From an uncultured Bacteroidales bacterium (lineage in GTDB: Bacteria > Bacteroidota > Bacteroidia > Bacteroidales > CAIXZF01): DNA of 64,000 bases. Shown piece after piece: positions 28,235 to 37,778 of this stretch. The notes under the pieces were generated by a model that was not told the DNA's origin, made no database searches, and saw nothing but the letters and a program-made list of their open reading frames with translations. The translations under genes were made by a program, and so were the position numbers. The DNA lies in the NCBI GenBank assembly GCA_903923925.1, contig CAIXZF010000035.1, forward strand, positions 606,979-670,978, read 5' to 3'. Within the stretch, counting starts at the first letter, position 1; every line of letters starts with the position of its first letter.

Positions 28235-29227
28235 ATGTTAGAAACTGATATTAAATCTCTGAATGAGAAGATACAACGCGAAAGTGCGTTTGTAGATATG
28301 GTCACTATGGAAATGCAGAAAGTGATCATCGGACAGAAACAAATGATTGAGAGGTTGCTCATTGGATTATTATCTAATGGACATATTCTGCTTGAAGGTG
28401 TGCCTGGTTTAGCAAAAACCTTGGCAATCAAATCTTTGGCGAATATTATCCAGGCTAAATTCAGCAGGATTCAGTTTACACCGGATTTGCTGCCAGCCGA
28501 CCTTGTTGGTACGCTGATTTATAGCCAGAAGAAGGAGGAATTCAATGTCAGGAAAGGGCCAATTTTTGCGAACTTTATTCTGGCTGATGAAATAAACCGT
28601 TCACCGGCAAAGGTGCAGAGTGCTTTGCTTGAAGCTATGCAGGAAAGACAGGTAACAATTGGAGATTCCACCTATAAACTTCCTGAGCCATTTCTGGTTA
28701 TGGCTACACAAAACCCCATTGAACAGGAAGGTACATATCCCTTACCTGAGGCCCAGATCGACAGGTTTATGCTAAAAATTATTATCACCTATCCAACCAA
28801 AGAGGAAGAAAAACTTATTTTAAGGCAGAATGCCAAAAATGAGTACCCAAATACAAGCACAATTTTAAAGACTGAGGATATTATTGCAGCCAGAGATGTT
28901 GTGAGAGAAGTTTATGTGGATGAGAAAATCGAAACCTATATCACGGATATTGTTTTTGCAACCCGTTTTCCGGAGGATTATAAACTCGGCAAATTCAAAT
29001 CTCTGATTTCCTACGGTGCTTCTCCACGTGCGAGCATTTATCTTGCTCTTGCTGCAAAGGCTTATGCTTTTATCAAACGTCGTGGTTATGTTATTCCTGA
29101 AGATGTAAGGGCTATTTGTCATGATGTACTTCGTCATCGTATTGGTTTAACCTATGAGGCTGAAGCAGAGAATATTACTACCGAAGAAATTATTAATGAG
29201 ATTCTAAATACTGTGGAGGTTCCATAG
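28235..29227 (+). CDS. MoxR-type AAA+ ATPase
   Basis: 330 aa. Walker A is GVPGLAKTLAIKSLA, Walker B with adjacent residues is ILADEINRSPAKVQSALLEA, and ATQNPIEQEGTYPLPEAQID is the MoxR signature. The C-terminal lid contains SYGASPRASIYLALAA. MoxR ATPases act as chaperones for VWA-domain partners, and here two VWA proteins and a DUF58 protein follow. First gene of an eight-gene Bat operon. Confidence 0.95.
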   Translation: MLETDIKSLNEKIQRESAFVDMVTMEMQKVIIGQKQMIERLLIGLLSNGHILLEGVPGLAKTLAIKSLANIIQAKFSRIQFTPDLLPADLVGTLIYSQKKEEFNVRKGPIFANFILADEINRSPAKVQSALLEAMQERQVTIGDSTYKLPEPFLVMATQNPIEQEGTYPLPEAQIDRFMLKIIITYPTKEEEKLILRQNAKNEYPNTSTILKTEDIIAARDVVREVYVDEKIETYITDIVFATRFPEDYKLGKFKSLISYGASPRASIYLALAAKAYAFIKRRGYVIPEDVRAICHDVLRHRIGLTYEAEAENITTEEIINEILNTVEVP

Positions 29228-29312
29228 TAAATAGTTGATTTTGGTAGCTCTGTTAACTCAGAAGTTTAATAATAGTAGTTCTTCAAAAAAATATTTAATA
29301 ATAATTTACGCA

Positions 29313-30188
29313 ATGGACGCCAGCGAGCTTTTTAAGAAGGTTCGGAAAATTGAGATAAAGTCGAGAGGAATGTCGAAACAGATATTCTCCGGCCAATACC
29401 ATTCTGTCTTTAAAGGGAAGGGGATGGCTTTCAGTGAAGTCAGGGAATATCAATTTGGAGATGACATCAGGTCCATTGACTGGAATGTTACTGCCAGATT
29501 CAACCACCCATTTATAAAGGTGTTTGAAGAAGAACGGGAAATGACAGTTATGCTTCTGATCGACGTTAGTGGTTCTAATGAATTCGGAACCCAGAAGCAG
29601 CTGAAGGCAGAAATGATTACAGAAATTGCTGCAGTATTGGCTTTCTCAGCTATTCAGAATAATGATAAAGTAGGGGTAATATTTTTTTCAGGACAGATAG
29701 AGAAATTTATTCCGCCTAAAAAAGGAACAACTCATATCTTACGCATTATTAGAGAGTTGATAGACTTTAAACCTTCTAATAAGGAAACTGATATCGCGAA
29801 TGCTTTACGATATCTGACAAACGTTATCAAGAAACGCTCAACAGCTTTTCTTATTTCCGATTTTCTGGATAAAGGATTTGATGATGCAATAAAAATTGCA
29901 AATAAAAAGCATGATCTCATTGCATTAAGAGTTTATGATTTAAAGGAATTCGACCTTCCTGCAATGGGTATGATGAAAATAAAGAATGCAGAAACAGGCG
30001 CTGTAAGGTGGGCTGATACTTCGAGTGCTTCATTTCGAAATAGCTATAAACAGTGGGCTTTACAAAAGGAGAAGTATTTAAACGATGTATTTTCGCATTC
30101 AGGTGTAGATGTTGCCCATATTTCTACCGAGCAGGATTATGTACGACCGCTTTTAAATCTTTTTAAGAAAAGAGGAGCAAGATATTAA
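29313..30188 (+). CDS. DUF58 (VWA-like) protein
   Basis: 291 aa from the ATG at 29313; an in-frame TTG at 29235 would add 26 unconvincing residues. The DUF58 core motif FSEVREYQFGDDIRSIDWNV is followed by MLLIDVSGSNEFG, a VWA-fold MIDAS-like DxSxS site. Soluble and without membrane segments. In MoxR-Bat operons this protein is a probable MoxR client. It ends 1 base before the next start. Confidence 0.93.
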   Translation: MDASELFKKVRKIEIKSRGMSKQIFSGQYHSVFKGKGMAFSEVREYQFGDDIRSIDWNVTARFNHPFIKVFEEEREMTVMLLIDVSGSNEFGTQKQLKAEMITEIAAVLAFSAIQNNDKVGVIFFSGQIEKFIPPKKGTTHILRIIRELIDFKPSNKETDIANALRYLTNVIKKRSTAFLISDFLDKGFDDAIKIANKKHDLIALRVYDLKEFDLPAMGMMKIKNAETGAVRWADTSSASFRNSYKQWALQKEKYLNDVFSHSGVDVAHISTEQDYVRPLLNLFKKRGARY

Positions 30189-30189
30189 T

Positions 30190-31125
30190 ATGAAACACAC
30201 TTTTTTAGCAACAATTTTAGGTTTTTTACTTGCTGTTTTTTATTCGGTTTCTGCTCAGGAAGTCAAGGTCAAAGCGAATCTTGATACTTCATCGATTTTA
30301 ATTGGTCAGCAGGTTGATTTGAAACTTTCGGTTTCGATTGCTTCAGGCAAAAAAATTGTTTGGCCCTTAATTGGAGATTCAATCGCTGCTGGTGTTGAGG
30401 TCGTTAGTAAAAGCAAAATTGATACTGTCTTTTCCACTGATAAAAAAATGCTGGATTTGATTCAACGTGTCAGGATAACTTCATTTGATTCTGGTATACA
30501 CGTGCTTCCCTTCATCCCCTTTTACAACAGTGAATCCAGAGACAGCTCATCAATAATTGCACAAACAGAATCGTTGATGCTGAATGTGCAAACCATTCAG
30601 GTTGACACAACCCGGGCATTTAAGGATAGTAAGGGCCCTCTGGGAATTCCGATAACTTTTCGTGAAATGCTACCCTGGATTCTTGGTGGATTAGGAGTAA
30701 TTGCCATAATTAGTTTTATTGTTTACTATTTTATAAGGAAGAAAAAAGATAAACCTTTGTTGATGTTCTCTGCCAAACCCGAACTTCCGCCTCATGTTGC
30801 AGCGCTTGAAGATTTGGAAAAGCTGAGAATGGCCAAGTTATGGCAATCAGGGCGTGTAAAGGAGTACCATACTGCATTAACAGATATTATCCGTATCTAT
30901 ATTGAACGTAAGTACCAGATAATGGCCATGGAGATGACAAGCGACGAAATATTAAGTTCATTAAAGTACAATAAAGTACCCAATGAAGCCAGAAGTGCTC
31001 TGAGTGATATATTTGTTTTATCAGATCTGGTGAAATTTGCAAAAGCAAACCCTTTGCCTGATGAACATGATATTAGCCTGAAAAAGTCTGTTGAATTTGT
31101 CAAACTAACGACCACTGAACTATGA
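30190..31125 (+). CDS. Secreted/membrane protein of the Bat operon
   Basis: 311 aa. The signal peptide (1-22) ends VSAQ. An extracytoplasmic beta-sandwich-like region follows (about 25-140), then one membrane segment around 160-185 (WILGGLGVIAIISFIVYYF) and a cytoplasmic alpha-helical part. The topology resembles a truncated BatD. This third position is regularly filled by such a protein in Bacteroidota Bat operons; function unknown. It overlaps batA by ATGA. Confidence 0.75.
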   Translation: MKHTFLATILGFLLAVFYSVSAQEVKVKANLDTSSILIGQQVDLKLSVSIASGKKIVWPLIGDSIAAGVEVVSKSKIDTVFSTDKKMLDLIQRVRITSFDSGIHVLPFIPFYNSESRDSSSIIAQTESLMLNVQTIQVDTTRAFKDSKGPLGIPITFREMLPWILGGLGVIAIISFIVYYFIRKKKDKPLLMFSAKPELPPHVAALEDLEKLRMAKLWQSGRVKEYHTALTDIIRIYIERKYQIMAMEMTSDEILSSLKYNKVPNEARSALSDIFVLSDLVKFAKANPLPDEHDISLKKSVEFVKLTTTEL

Positions 31126-32117
31126 TAAGCGGAATTGAATTTGCCAGTCCTAAGTTCTTCCTGCTGTTCATTACCATTCCGTTAATGATAATCTGGTATT
31201 GGTTTAAGCACAGAAAGTCTCAGGCAGAACTTCAGGTTTCTACTTTTGAAGGCTTTGAGAAAGCTGGAAAATCAATTAAGGAGAGCTTTTTGCATTTATT
31301 GTTTATCCTGAGATTACTTACAATTAGTGCACTAATTATTGCTCTTGCAAGGCCTCAGTCGAGTTCAAGCAGGAGGGATGTGAATGTTGAGGGGATTGAT
31401 ATAATAATAGCTCAGGACATAAGTGGCAGTATGCTTGCAGAAGATTTTAAACCCAACCGTCTGGGAGCTGCTAAGAAGGAAGCTGTTGGCTTTATAAATG
31501 GTCGTCCGAATGATAGAATTGGCCTGGTTGTTTTTAGTGGAGAAAGTTTCACGCAATGCCCGATTACCACGGATCATACGGTTTTAAATAACCTGATGGA
31601 GAAAATAGAGAGTGGTATGATTGAAGATGGTACAGCTATTGGAGACGGACTCGCCACGGCAGTTACAAGGCTAAAGGAGAGCAAAGCTTTTAGCAAGGTG
31701 ATAATTCTGCTGACAGATGGTATCAATAATATGGGGTCAATCGATCCTTTATCTGCTGCTGAAATTGCGAAATTATATAAAGTCCGGGTTTACACTGTTG
31801 GTGTTGGTACTCTGGGAATGGCTCCCTATCCGTTTAAAACTCCTTTTGGCATTCAGTACCAGAATGTTGATGTTAAAATTGATGAGCCTCTTCTGCAGAA
31901 AATTGCCTTAATGACTGGGGGTGAATATTTCAGAGCGACAAATAATAAAAAGCTTGAAACAATCTATAAGGAGATCGACAAGTTGGAGAAATCCAAGATT
32001 GATGTTCTTGAATTCAGGAAAAAGCATGAGGAATTCCTTGTAATTGCATTAATTGCACTTGGACTACTATTGCTTGAGGTTATTCTTAGGAATACTTTGT
32101 TAAGAACTACACCTTAA
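31122..32117 (+). CDS. batA: BatA, VWA-domain membrane protein
   Basis: 331 aa. Two N-terminal membrane segments (about 8-25 and 60-78), a VWA domain and a C-terminal membrane segment. The metal-ion-dependent adhesion site is intact: DISGSM, then a conserved Thr in the GTAIGDG loop and Asp in LLTDGINN. Named after the Bacteroides fragilis aerotolerance operon. The VWA domain probably faces the periplasm or membrane surface and cooperates with MoxR and BatB. Confidence 0.9.
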   Translation: MISGIEFASPKFFLLFITIPLMIIWYWFKHRKSQAELQVSTFEGFEKAGKSIKESFLHLLFILRLLTISALIIALARPQSSSSRRDVNVEGIDIIIAQDISGSMLAEDFKPNRLGAAKKEAVGFINGRPNDRIGLVVFSGESFTQCPITTDHTVLNNLMEKIESGMIEDGTAIGDGLATAVTRLKESKAFSKVIILLTDGINNMGSIDPLSAAEIAKLYKVRVYTVGVGTLGMAPYPFKTPFGIQYQNVDVKIDEPLLQKIALMTGGEYFRATNNKKLETIYKEIDKLEKSKIDVLEFRKKHEEFLVIALIALGLLLLEVILRNTLLRTTP

Positions 32118-32129
32118 ATTGTTATAATT

Positions 32130-33155
32130 ATGTTCAGATTTGCATATCCGTTTTTCCTTTACTTCCTTTTTGCTCTTCCGGTATTATTTCTGCTTTTTGT
32201 ATTGCTTATGCGAAGCAAGCGGAAAAATCTTTTAAAGCTTGGTGACCCTAAAGTTTTCAGTGTTCTATTGCCTGATCTTTCAAGAGGAAGGCAATATCTT
32301 AAGTTTATATTAATCTTAATAGCGCTAAGTGCATTGATAATTGGTATTTCATCGCCTCAGCTTGGATCAAAACTTGAGAAGGGAGAGCGTAAAGGAATAG
32401 ACCTTTTCATTTGCCTGGATGTTTCAAATAGCATGTTGGCTCAGGATATTCAACCGGACCGCCTTAGCAGAGCAAAGAATGCAATAGGAAAAATGATTGA
32501 TGAGCTTAAAAATGACAGGATAGGAATTATTGTTTTCGCTGGTAAGTCCTATGTGCAATTACCAATTACAACTGATTATGCTGCAGCTAAAATGTTTTTA
32601 TCTACGATTACTCCAGATATAATTCCTACCCAGGGTACTGCAATTGGAGAAGCAATTAATATGGCAGTAAGTTCCTTTGAAGAGAATAAACATAGCAAGG
32701 CCATAATTCTGATAACGGATGGTGAGAACTTTGAAGATGATCCGGTTTCAGCTGCAAAAACAGCTGCAGAGAAAGGAATACAGGTTTTTGCTGTAGGAAT
32801 GGGGTTGCCGGAGGGTGCCCCAATACCGACTTTCAGAAATGGCCTTCCTGCAGGTTTTAAAACAGATAATGCAGGAAATATTGTAGTTACAAAGCTTGAT
32901 GATAATACATTGCAACAAATTGCCTCAGCTGGAAAAGGTGCTTATGTTAGGGCAAATAATACTCAAAGCAGTTTGGATAAAATTTTTACTGAAATAAACA
33001 GCTTGCAGAAAACTGAATTTGAAGCCAAAGTATTTTCTGACTTTGAAGATCGTTTTCAGTATTTTTTAATGATTACTTTTATTTTGCTCATTTTAGAACC
33101 ACTTTTACTGGAACGCAGAAATAAGTGGCTGAGTAAAATAAAATTATTTAATTAA
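32130..33155 (+). CDS. batB: BatB, VWA-domain membrane protein
   Basis: 341 aa, paralogous to BatA with the same layout: two N-terminal membrane segments, a VWA domain with MIDAS DVSNSM, TQGTAIGEA and LITDGENFEDD, and a C-terminal membrane segment (about 308-327). It follows batA by 12 bases. Confidence 0.9.
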   Translation: MFRFAYPFFLYFLFALPVLFLLFVLLMRSKRKNLLKLGDPKVFSVLLPDLSRGRQYLKFILILIALSALIIGISSPQLGSKLEKGERKGIDLFICLDVSNSMLAQDIQPDRLSRAKNAIGKMIDELKNDRIGIIVFAGKSYVQLPITTDYAAAKMFLSTITPDIIPTQGTAIGEAINMAVSSFEENKHSKAIILITDGENFEDDPVSAAKTAAEKGIQVFAVGMGLPEGAPIPTFRNGLPAGFKTDNAGNIVVTKLDDNTLQQIASAGKGAYVRANNTQSSLDKIFTEINSLQKTEFEAKVFSDFEDRFQYFLMITFILLILEPLLLERRNKWLSKIKLFN

Positions 33156-33165
33156 TGATTTTATT

Positions 33166-33849
33166 ATGAGAATTTTATTAAAACTATTCGCAATAATCCT
33201 GGTTTTTGCCTCTTTAATAGCAAATGGGCAAACCGAGCGGCAGTTTGTCCGAAAAGGAAATAAATCCTATGAAAAAGGAAATTATAAAGATGCAGAAATA
33301 GACTATAGGAAGGCCTTAAGCAAAAATCCCTCATCCGGAAGAGCTCAATATAATCTTGGAACTTCCCTGTATAAGCAGAAAAATGCTGAAGAGGCAGTCA
33401 AGGCATTATCAAATGTAAATACCTCTGAAATGGACAAAAATTCCAGGGCTAAAGTTTATCATAACCTTGGAAATTCATTACTTGAGGCTAAAAAATATCC
33501 TGAAAGTATTCAGGCATATAAAAATGCATTAAGAAATAATCCGACCGACCAGGATACGCGATATAACCTGGCTTATGCAATGAAAAAGCTGCAACAGCAG
33601 CAACAACAGCAGCAACAGAAACAAGGGGATAAAAAGGACGACAAAAAACAACAGCAAAAGGATCAGCAGCAACAACAGCAGCAGAAAGAGCAGAAAGAAC
33701 AACAGCAAAAGCAGCAAAAGCAACAAATTTCTAAGGCTGATGCTGAAAAAATGATGGAAGCACTAAAAAATAATGAGAAAAACACCTTAGAGAAATTAAA
33801 AAAACAAAATGCTAAGGCAGTAAAAGTAACTATTGAAAAAGACTGGTGA
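33166..33849 (+). CDS. batC: BatC, TPR protein with Gln/Lys-rich region
   Basis: 227 aa. A signal peptide (1-22) is followed by TPR repeats (about 25-140), including YEKGNYKDAEIDYRKALSKN and ARYNLG-like units. A strongly Gln/Lys-rich stretch (about 143-187) follows, encoded mostly by CAA/CAG/AAA codons, then a charged helical tail. TPRs suggest assembly with BatA, BatB or BatD. The Gln/Lys region is low complexity and probably a flexible linker or a slippage product. Confidence 0.85.
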   Translation: MRILLKLFAIILVFASLIANGQTERQFVRKGNKSYEKGNYKDAEIDYRKALSKNPSSGRAQYNLGTSLYKQKNAEEAVKALSNVNTSEMDKNSRAKVYHNLGNSLLEAKKYPESIQAYKNALRNNPTDQDTRYNLAYAMKKLQQQQQQQQQKQGDKKDDKKQQQKDQQQQQQQKEQKEQQQKQQKQQISKADAEKMMEALKNNEKNTLEKLKKQNAKAVKVTIEKDW

Positions 33850-33889
33850 TTTTAGATATTTTTGTCATTGTTAATAATTGTTGGATAGT

Positions 33890-35779
33890 ATGATGAAGGG
33901 TAAATTAATTATTGTATCACATCTTGTATTTTTATTTCTGGCATTACTTCTTGTTTCAGTACCGGGATTTTCTCAGGATGTGAAATTTTTTGGCTCTGCC
34001 CCGGGAGTAGTAGGAGTGGGAGAGCAATTCAGAGTCGTTTATAGTTTAAATGATCAGGGCACTGGATTCAGAGGTCCATCGTTTAAAGGGTTCACTGTAC
34101 TTTCAGGACCAGGACAGTCAAGCAGTACGAATGTCCAGATTATTAATGGGTCAATGACTCAATCGGTAAGTTATACCTACACTTACATTCTTCAGGCAGA
34201 TAAGGAAGGAACATTTTCAGTTGATGCTGCTTCAGTATCAATAAACGGAAAATCGTTTAAATCGAATCCGATCTCTATTCAGGTTGTAAAAGGTCAGGGA
34301 GCGCACCAACAACAGAGTAACCGGCAGCAAAATGGGAATCAGGGTGGAAACCAGGGAGGACAAACTCAGCAAGCTACAGGTATTGGGAGCAGTGATCTTT
34401 TCGTCAGGGCAATTCTTAATAAGAGCGAAGCCTTTCAGGGTGAGCAAATTCTGGTTACTTTCAAAATATATTCAAAAGTTAGTCTTGTTGGATTTGAGGA
34501 TATAAAATTCCCTGCATTTACAGGTTTTTGGTCCAGTGAAATAAAAATGCCGGGCCAGATAAGTCTTCAGCGAGAAACCTTTAATGGTTCTGTTTACCAG
34601 GTTGCTGAATTAAAAAAGACAATTTTATTCGCGCAGAAAAGTGGAACACTCACTATAGATCCGATGAATGTTACATCGATTGTTCAGATGCGTTCTCAGA
34701 ACAAACGTAAAACAGGCGATCCGTTTTTTGACAATTTCTTTAACGATCCGTTTTTTAACAACTCAGTTCAGAATGTTAAAAAAGACGTTAAATCCCAGCC
34801 AGTTACAATTAAAATTAAACCTCTGCCTGAAAATGGTCAGCCTCAGGATTTCAACGGTGCTGTCGGCTCTTTCAGCATTAAGGCTTCAATTGACAAAAAT
34901 GTCCTAAAGGCAAACGAGGCAGTAAGTTTAAAAGTAACAGTTTCCGGATCAGGAAACCTGGAATTAATTGATAAACTGAATGTTAATTTCCCTCCCGATT
35001 TTGAAGTTTATGATCCAAAGATTACAAATAATATAGCTGCAACAGCAAATGGAGTAAGCGGTTCCCGTTCATTTGAATACCTTATTATTCCCAGAAATCC
35101 CGGGAAATATGAATTAAAACCAATTCTGCTTCCCTATTTTGACTTAGCAAAAAAGGCATTCCAGACTGTCAGCACCCCTGAATTTAATATAGAAGTTCAA
35201 AAGGGCTCCGGAGGATCTTCGATCTCTTATGGTTCTGTCGATAAGGAAGATATTAAGTATCTTGGAAGTGATATTCGCTATATTAAAACAAATGGTGCAT
35301 CGTTAGCACCTCTTGGATATTTCTTTTTTAATTCACTATTGTTCTGGATATTATTTCTATTGCCATTGCTTTTATTCATTATTGTTTTATTTGTTTGGCA
35401 AAAACAACTGAAACTTCGTAGCGATGTTAGTCTGATGAAGCATAAGAAGGCAACTGCAGTAGCAAAAAAACGTCTGAAGTCAGCATATACCTACTTACAG
35501 GCAAAGAATGAGGAACCTTTTTATGAGGAAATTTCTCAGGCAATTTGGGGCTACTTGTCAGATAAATTTAGTATTCCAAGAGCAAGCCTATCGATGGATT
35601 TAGTGTGTGAAGTATTGGAAAAAAGAAATATCAGTACGAATGTGATCGATGATTTCAGAGAAATATTAAACAGTTGTGAATTTGCCCGTTTTGCACCAGG
35701 AACTAAGGATGAAAAAATGGACAAGCTTTATGAACAAACTTTGAATGTAATTTCTAAATCAGAAAAAGAACTCAGGTAA
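33890..35779 (+). CDS. batD: BatD, large membrane-anchored beta-domain protein
   Basis: About 629 aa from the ATG at 33890; an upstream TTG at 33878 adds four residues. Signal peptide, then BatD-type extracellular Ig-like domains, a Gln/Asn/Gly-rich linker (about residues 140-165) and one C-terminal membrane segment around 480-505. A cytoplasmic helical part follows. The NDPFFNNS-type asparagine/phenylalanine-rich loop around 290 is typical of BatD. Confidence 0.9.
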   Translation: MMKGKLIIVSHLVFLFLALLLVSVPGFSQDVKFFGSAPGVVGVGEQFRVVYSLNDQGTGFRGPSFKGFTVLSGPGQSSSTNVQIINGSMTQSVSYTYTYILQADKEGTFSVDAASVSINGKSFKSNPISIQVVKGQGAHQQQSNRQQNGNQGGNQGGQTQQATGIGSSDLFVRAILNKSEAFQGEQILVTFKIYSKVSLVGFEDIKFPAFTGFWSSEIKMPGQISLQRETFNGSVYQVAELKKTILFAQKSGTLTIDPMNVTSIVQMRSQNKRKTGDPFFDNFFNDPFFNNSVQNVKKDVKSQPVTIKIKPLPENGQPQDFNGAVGSFSIKASIDKNVLKANEAVSLKVTVSGSGNLELIDKLNVNFPPDFEVYDPKITNNIAATANGVSGSRSFEYLIIPRNPGKYELKPILLPYFDLAKKAFQTVSTPEFNIEVQKGSGGSSISYGSVDKEDIKYLGSDIRYIKTNGASLAPLGYFFFNSLLFWILFLLPLLLFIIVLFVWQKQLKLRSDVSLMKHKKATAVAKKRLKSAYTYLQAKNEEPFYEEISQAIWGYLSDKFSIPRASLSMDLVCEVLEKRNISTNVIDDFREILNSCEFARFAPGTKDEKMDKLYEQTLNVISKSEKELR

Positions 35780-35780
35780 T

Positions 35781-36536
35781 ATGAAAAGGATATTGTTGAT
35801 ATTATTGGTTTTTATCCCTTTCACTTATGCAGGAGCAAGTGAACAGTCAGAAATTATTAGCAGCGCAAATAATGATTTTAAAGAAGGTAAATATGCAAAA
35901 GCTGCAGAAGCTTACGAGAAAGTTATTGCCTCCGGAGTTGGATCTGTGGAAGTTTATTACAACCTGGGAAATTCATATTTCAAATTAAATAAATTACCTG
36001 AGGCTATTCTTAACTATGAGAAAGCTAAGAAAATAAATCCGGGAGATGAGGACATTGTCTTTAACATTAAAGTAGCTAACAGCAAAATTGTCGACAAAAT
36101 TGAAGTTCTTCCTGAATTATTTTACATAAGATACTGGAAAGCTGTTAAAAATGTATTTTCCGTTGATCAGTGGGCAAAGCTTGTTTTAGTGTTATTCTCA
36201 CTATTCTTTGTCATGTCTGGGCTTTACCTTTATTCCCGCAGGCAAAACTTTAGAATTATTTCATTCTGGCTGGCCATCTTTTTACTCATTTCAACAGGCT
36301 TTGCAATGACAATTGCTATAAAAAATTACCAGTTACTTGTAAATCAAAAGGAAGCAATTATTTTTTCTGCTGCTATAACTGTAAAAAGCTCACCCTCTGA
36401 AAGTAGTGTCGATCTGTTTGTTTTGCACGAAGGGACAAAAGTGGTGATAAGCGATAACCTTGGAACATGGCTAAAAATAACGATTTCAAACGGTAGTGTA
36501 GGTTGGATTCCTGCTTCTGAACTGAGACCAATTTAG
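35781..36536 (+). CDS. batE: BatE, TPR and SH3-domain membrane protein
   Basis: 251 aa. Signal peptide, two to three TPRs (about 25-110: YEKVIASGVGSVEVYYNLGN and following), two membrane segments around 130-180, and a C-terminal bacterial SH3-like domain (about 195-251) with VKSSPSESSVDLFVLHEG and VGWIPASELRPI. Last gene of the Bat operon. Confidence 0.88.
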   Translation: MKRILLILLVFIPFTYAGASEQSEIISSANNDFKEGKYAKAAEAYEKVIASGVGSVEVYYNLGNSYFKLNKLPEAILNYEKAKKINPGDEDIVFNIKVANSKIVDKIEVLPELFYIRYWKAVKNVFSVDQWAKLVLVLFSLFFVMSGLYLYSRRQNFRIISFWLAIFLLISTGFAMTIAIKNYQLLVNQKEAIIFSAAITVKSSPSESSVDLFVLHEGTKVVISDNLGTWLKITISNGSVGWIPASELRPI

Positions 36537-36546
36537 TTGAGCCGTA

Positions 36547-37056
36547 ATGACAAAAATCGGTCTGCTTTCAGATACTCACACATTCTTTCACCCCGAGATT
36601 CCTGTTTTTTTTAAAGATGTTGATGAAATCTGGCATGCCGGAGATATTGGTAATCTTGACGTTGTATCAAAATTGCAGGCATTTAAACCACTAAGAGCTG
36701 TTTACGGAAATATTGACGGACATGAAATTAGAATGCAGTGCCCTGAAATACTGATATTTGATTGTGAAGACATGAAAGTGATGATGATGCATATTGGAGG
36801 ATATCCGGGACATTATACACCACAGGCAACTAATCTGCTAAAACAGCACAATCCAGACCTTTTCATCACAGGCCATTCACATATTCTCAAAGTTATTTAT
36901 GATAAAAAACATTCACTTCTGCATGTAAATCCCGGAGCAGCTGGCAAAAGTGGCTGGCATCAGCTAATAACTCTTATCCGGTTTACTATAGATAGAAACG
37001 AGATTCAGGAAATGGAAATCAGGGAATTGAAAAGAGGAGGGATGGCAGCTTATTAA
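36547..37056 (+). CDS. YfcE/MJ0936-type phosphodiesterase (metallophosphoesterase)
   Basis: 169 aa. The five phosphoesterase motifs are visible: LLSDTH at the N-terminus, HAGDIG, YGNIDGHE, MMHIGG and TGHSHILKV. This is the compact YfcE class acting on phosphodiesters; the natural substrate is unknown. It starts 10 bases after batE and may be co-transcribed by proximity. Confidence 0.92.
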   Translation: MTKIGLLSDTHTFFHPEIPVFFKDVDEIWHAGDIGNLDVVSKLQAFKPLRAVYGNIDGHEIRMQCPEILIFDCEDMKVMMMHIGGYPGHYTPQATNLLKQHNPDLFITGHSHILKVIYDKKHSLLHVNPGAAGKSGWHQLITLIRFTIDRNEIQEMEIRELKRGGMAAY

Positions 37057-37058
37057 AA

Positions 37059-37529
37059 TTACCTAAGGCGATCGGCTGCTTTAACCTTCATGTCATCTTT
37101 TTTAATAGCTCTGAATGCAAGGGTAAAGAAAAGCATTGAAAGAACAGGAAGTAAAATGCCATATTCATATTCTGTTGTAACCTTAAGTGTTTTCTCAAAG
37201 AAAAATGTTGTGTAGGAAAATAACACTATGATAAACAGTATGTTAACAATACCCCCAAAGCGAACCAATTTCATCTGGGCTTTGCGGTCCTGGTAAGAAA
37301 AAAGCGCCCAGAATGCAAGTGCCATTATAGCAATATTCAAAACAAAAGGCAGCATGAAAATTAAATTGCTGAAATAATTTACGGGGTCGGGTGATATATG
37401 ATGCATTCCTCTGATATCGAATTTTAAATAGGCAAGGTCAGTACTATATGTAGCAAGAGGTAGCATAAACAAAGCAATAGAAGCCAGGGCAATCAAGCCG
37501 AGATAAACACTTTGAATTCTTTGAATCAT
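37059..37529 (-). CDS. DUF4293 membrane protein
   Basis: 156 aa from the ATG at 37529; an alternative TTG at 37547 falls inside a TAnnTTTG box and is unlikely. Four hydrophobic segments and the opening MIQRIQSVYLGLIALASIAL are typical of DUF4293, a Bacteroidota family of unknown function. It abuts the phosphodiesterase gene tail to tail and is divergent from rho. Confidence 0.87.
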   Translation of the reverse strand: MIQRIQSVYLGLIALASIALFMLPLATYSTDLAYLKFDIRGMHHISPDPVNYFSNLIFMLPFVLNIAIMALAFWALFSYQDRKAQMKLVRFGGIVNILFIIVLFSYTTFFFEKTLKVTTEYEYGILLPVLSMLFFTLAFRAIKKDDMKVKAADRLR

Positions 37530-37544
37530 AATATTATTTTTTTG

Positions 37545-37552
37545 CAAAGGTA
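37545..37552 (-). promoter_or_regulatory. Candidate -7 box for the DUF4293 gene
   Basis: Minus-strand TACCTTTG, an exact TAnnTTTG match, 16 bases before the ATG at 37529. It also argues against the longer reading frame. Confidence 0.4.
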
Positions 37553-37601
37553 AAAAACTAAAAGTAATCAGTTTGAAAGTTTAAATAATAAGTTGTAAAA
37601 C

Positions 37602-37632
37602 TTGCATTGTGCTAAGTATATGTATACATTTG
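37602..37632 (+). promoter_or_regulatory. Promoter of rho (-33 TTGC, -7 TACATTTG)
   Basis: TTGC at 37602-37605 and TACATTTG at 37625-37632 are separated by 19 bases, a full match to the Bacteroidota sigma-70 consensus (TTTG/TTGC, 19 bases, TAnnTTTG). It is the best promoter in the window. It implies a leader of about 140 bases before the rho ATG at 37779, room for an autoregulatory rut site, though none is demonstrated. Confidence 0.7.
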
Positions 37633-37778
37633 CAGTGGGATTTATTAACCTTTTTGTTTTTTCCCGATTCAAATCACCCTTTCATATTTTTTTCGAGATT
37701 TGATATATGCCATTCAGGCTTTAATTCAACACTTATTGTTTATTTCCCAAAACACCAGATTAACAAATAATATTTTTC

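Noticed and set aside
33529..33726. Minus-strand poly-Leu frame
   Set aside because: Reverse complement of the Gln/Lys tract of batC.
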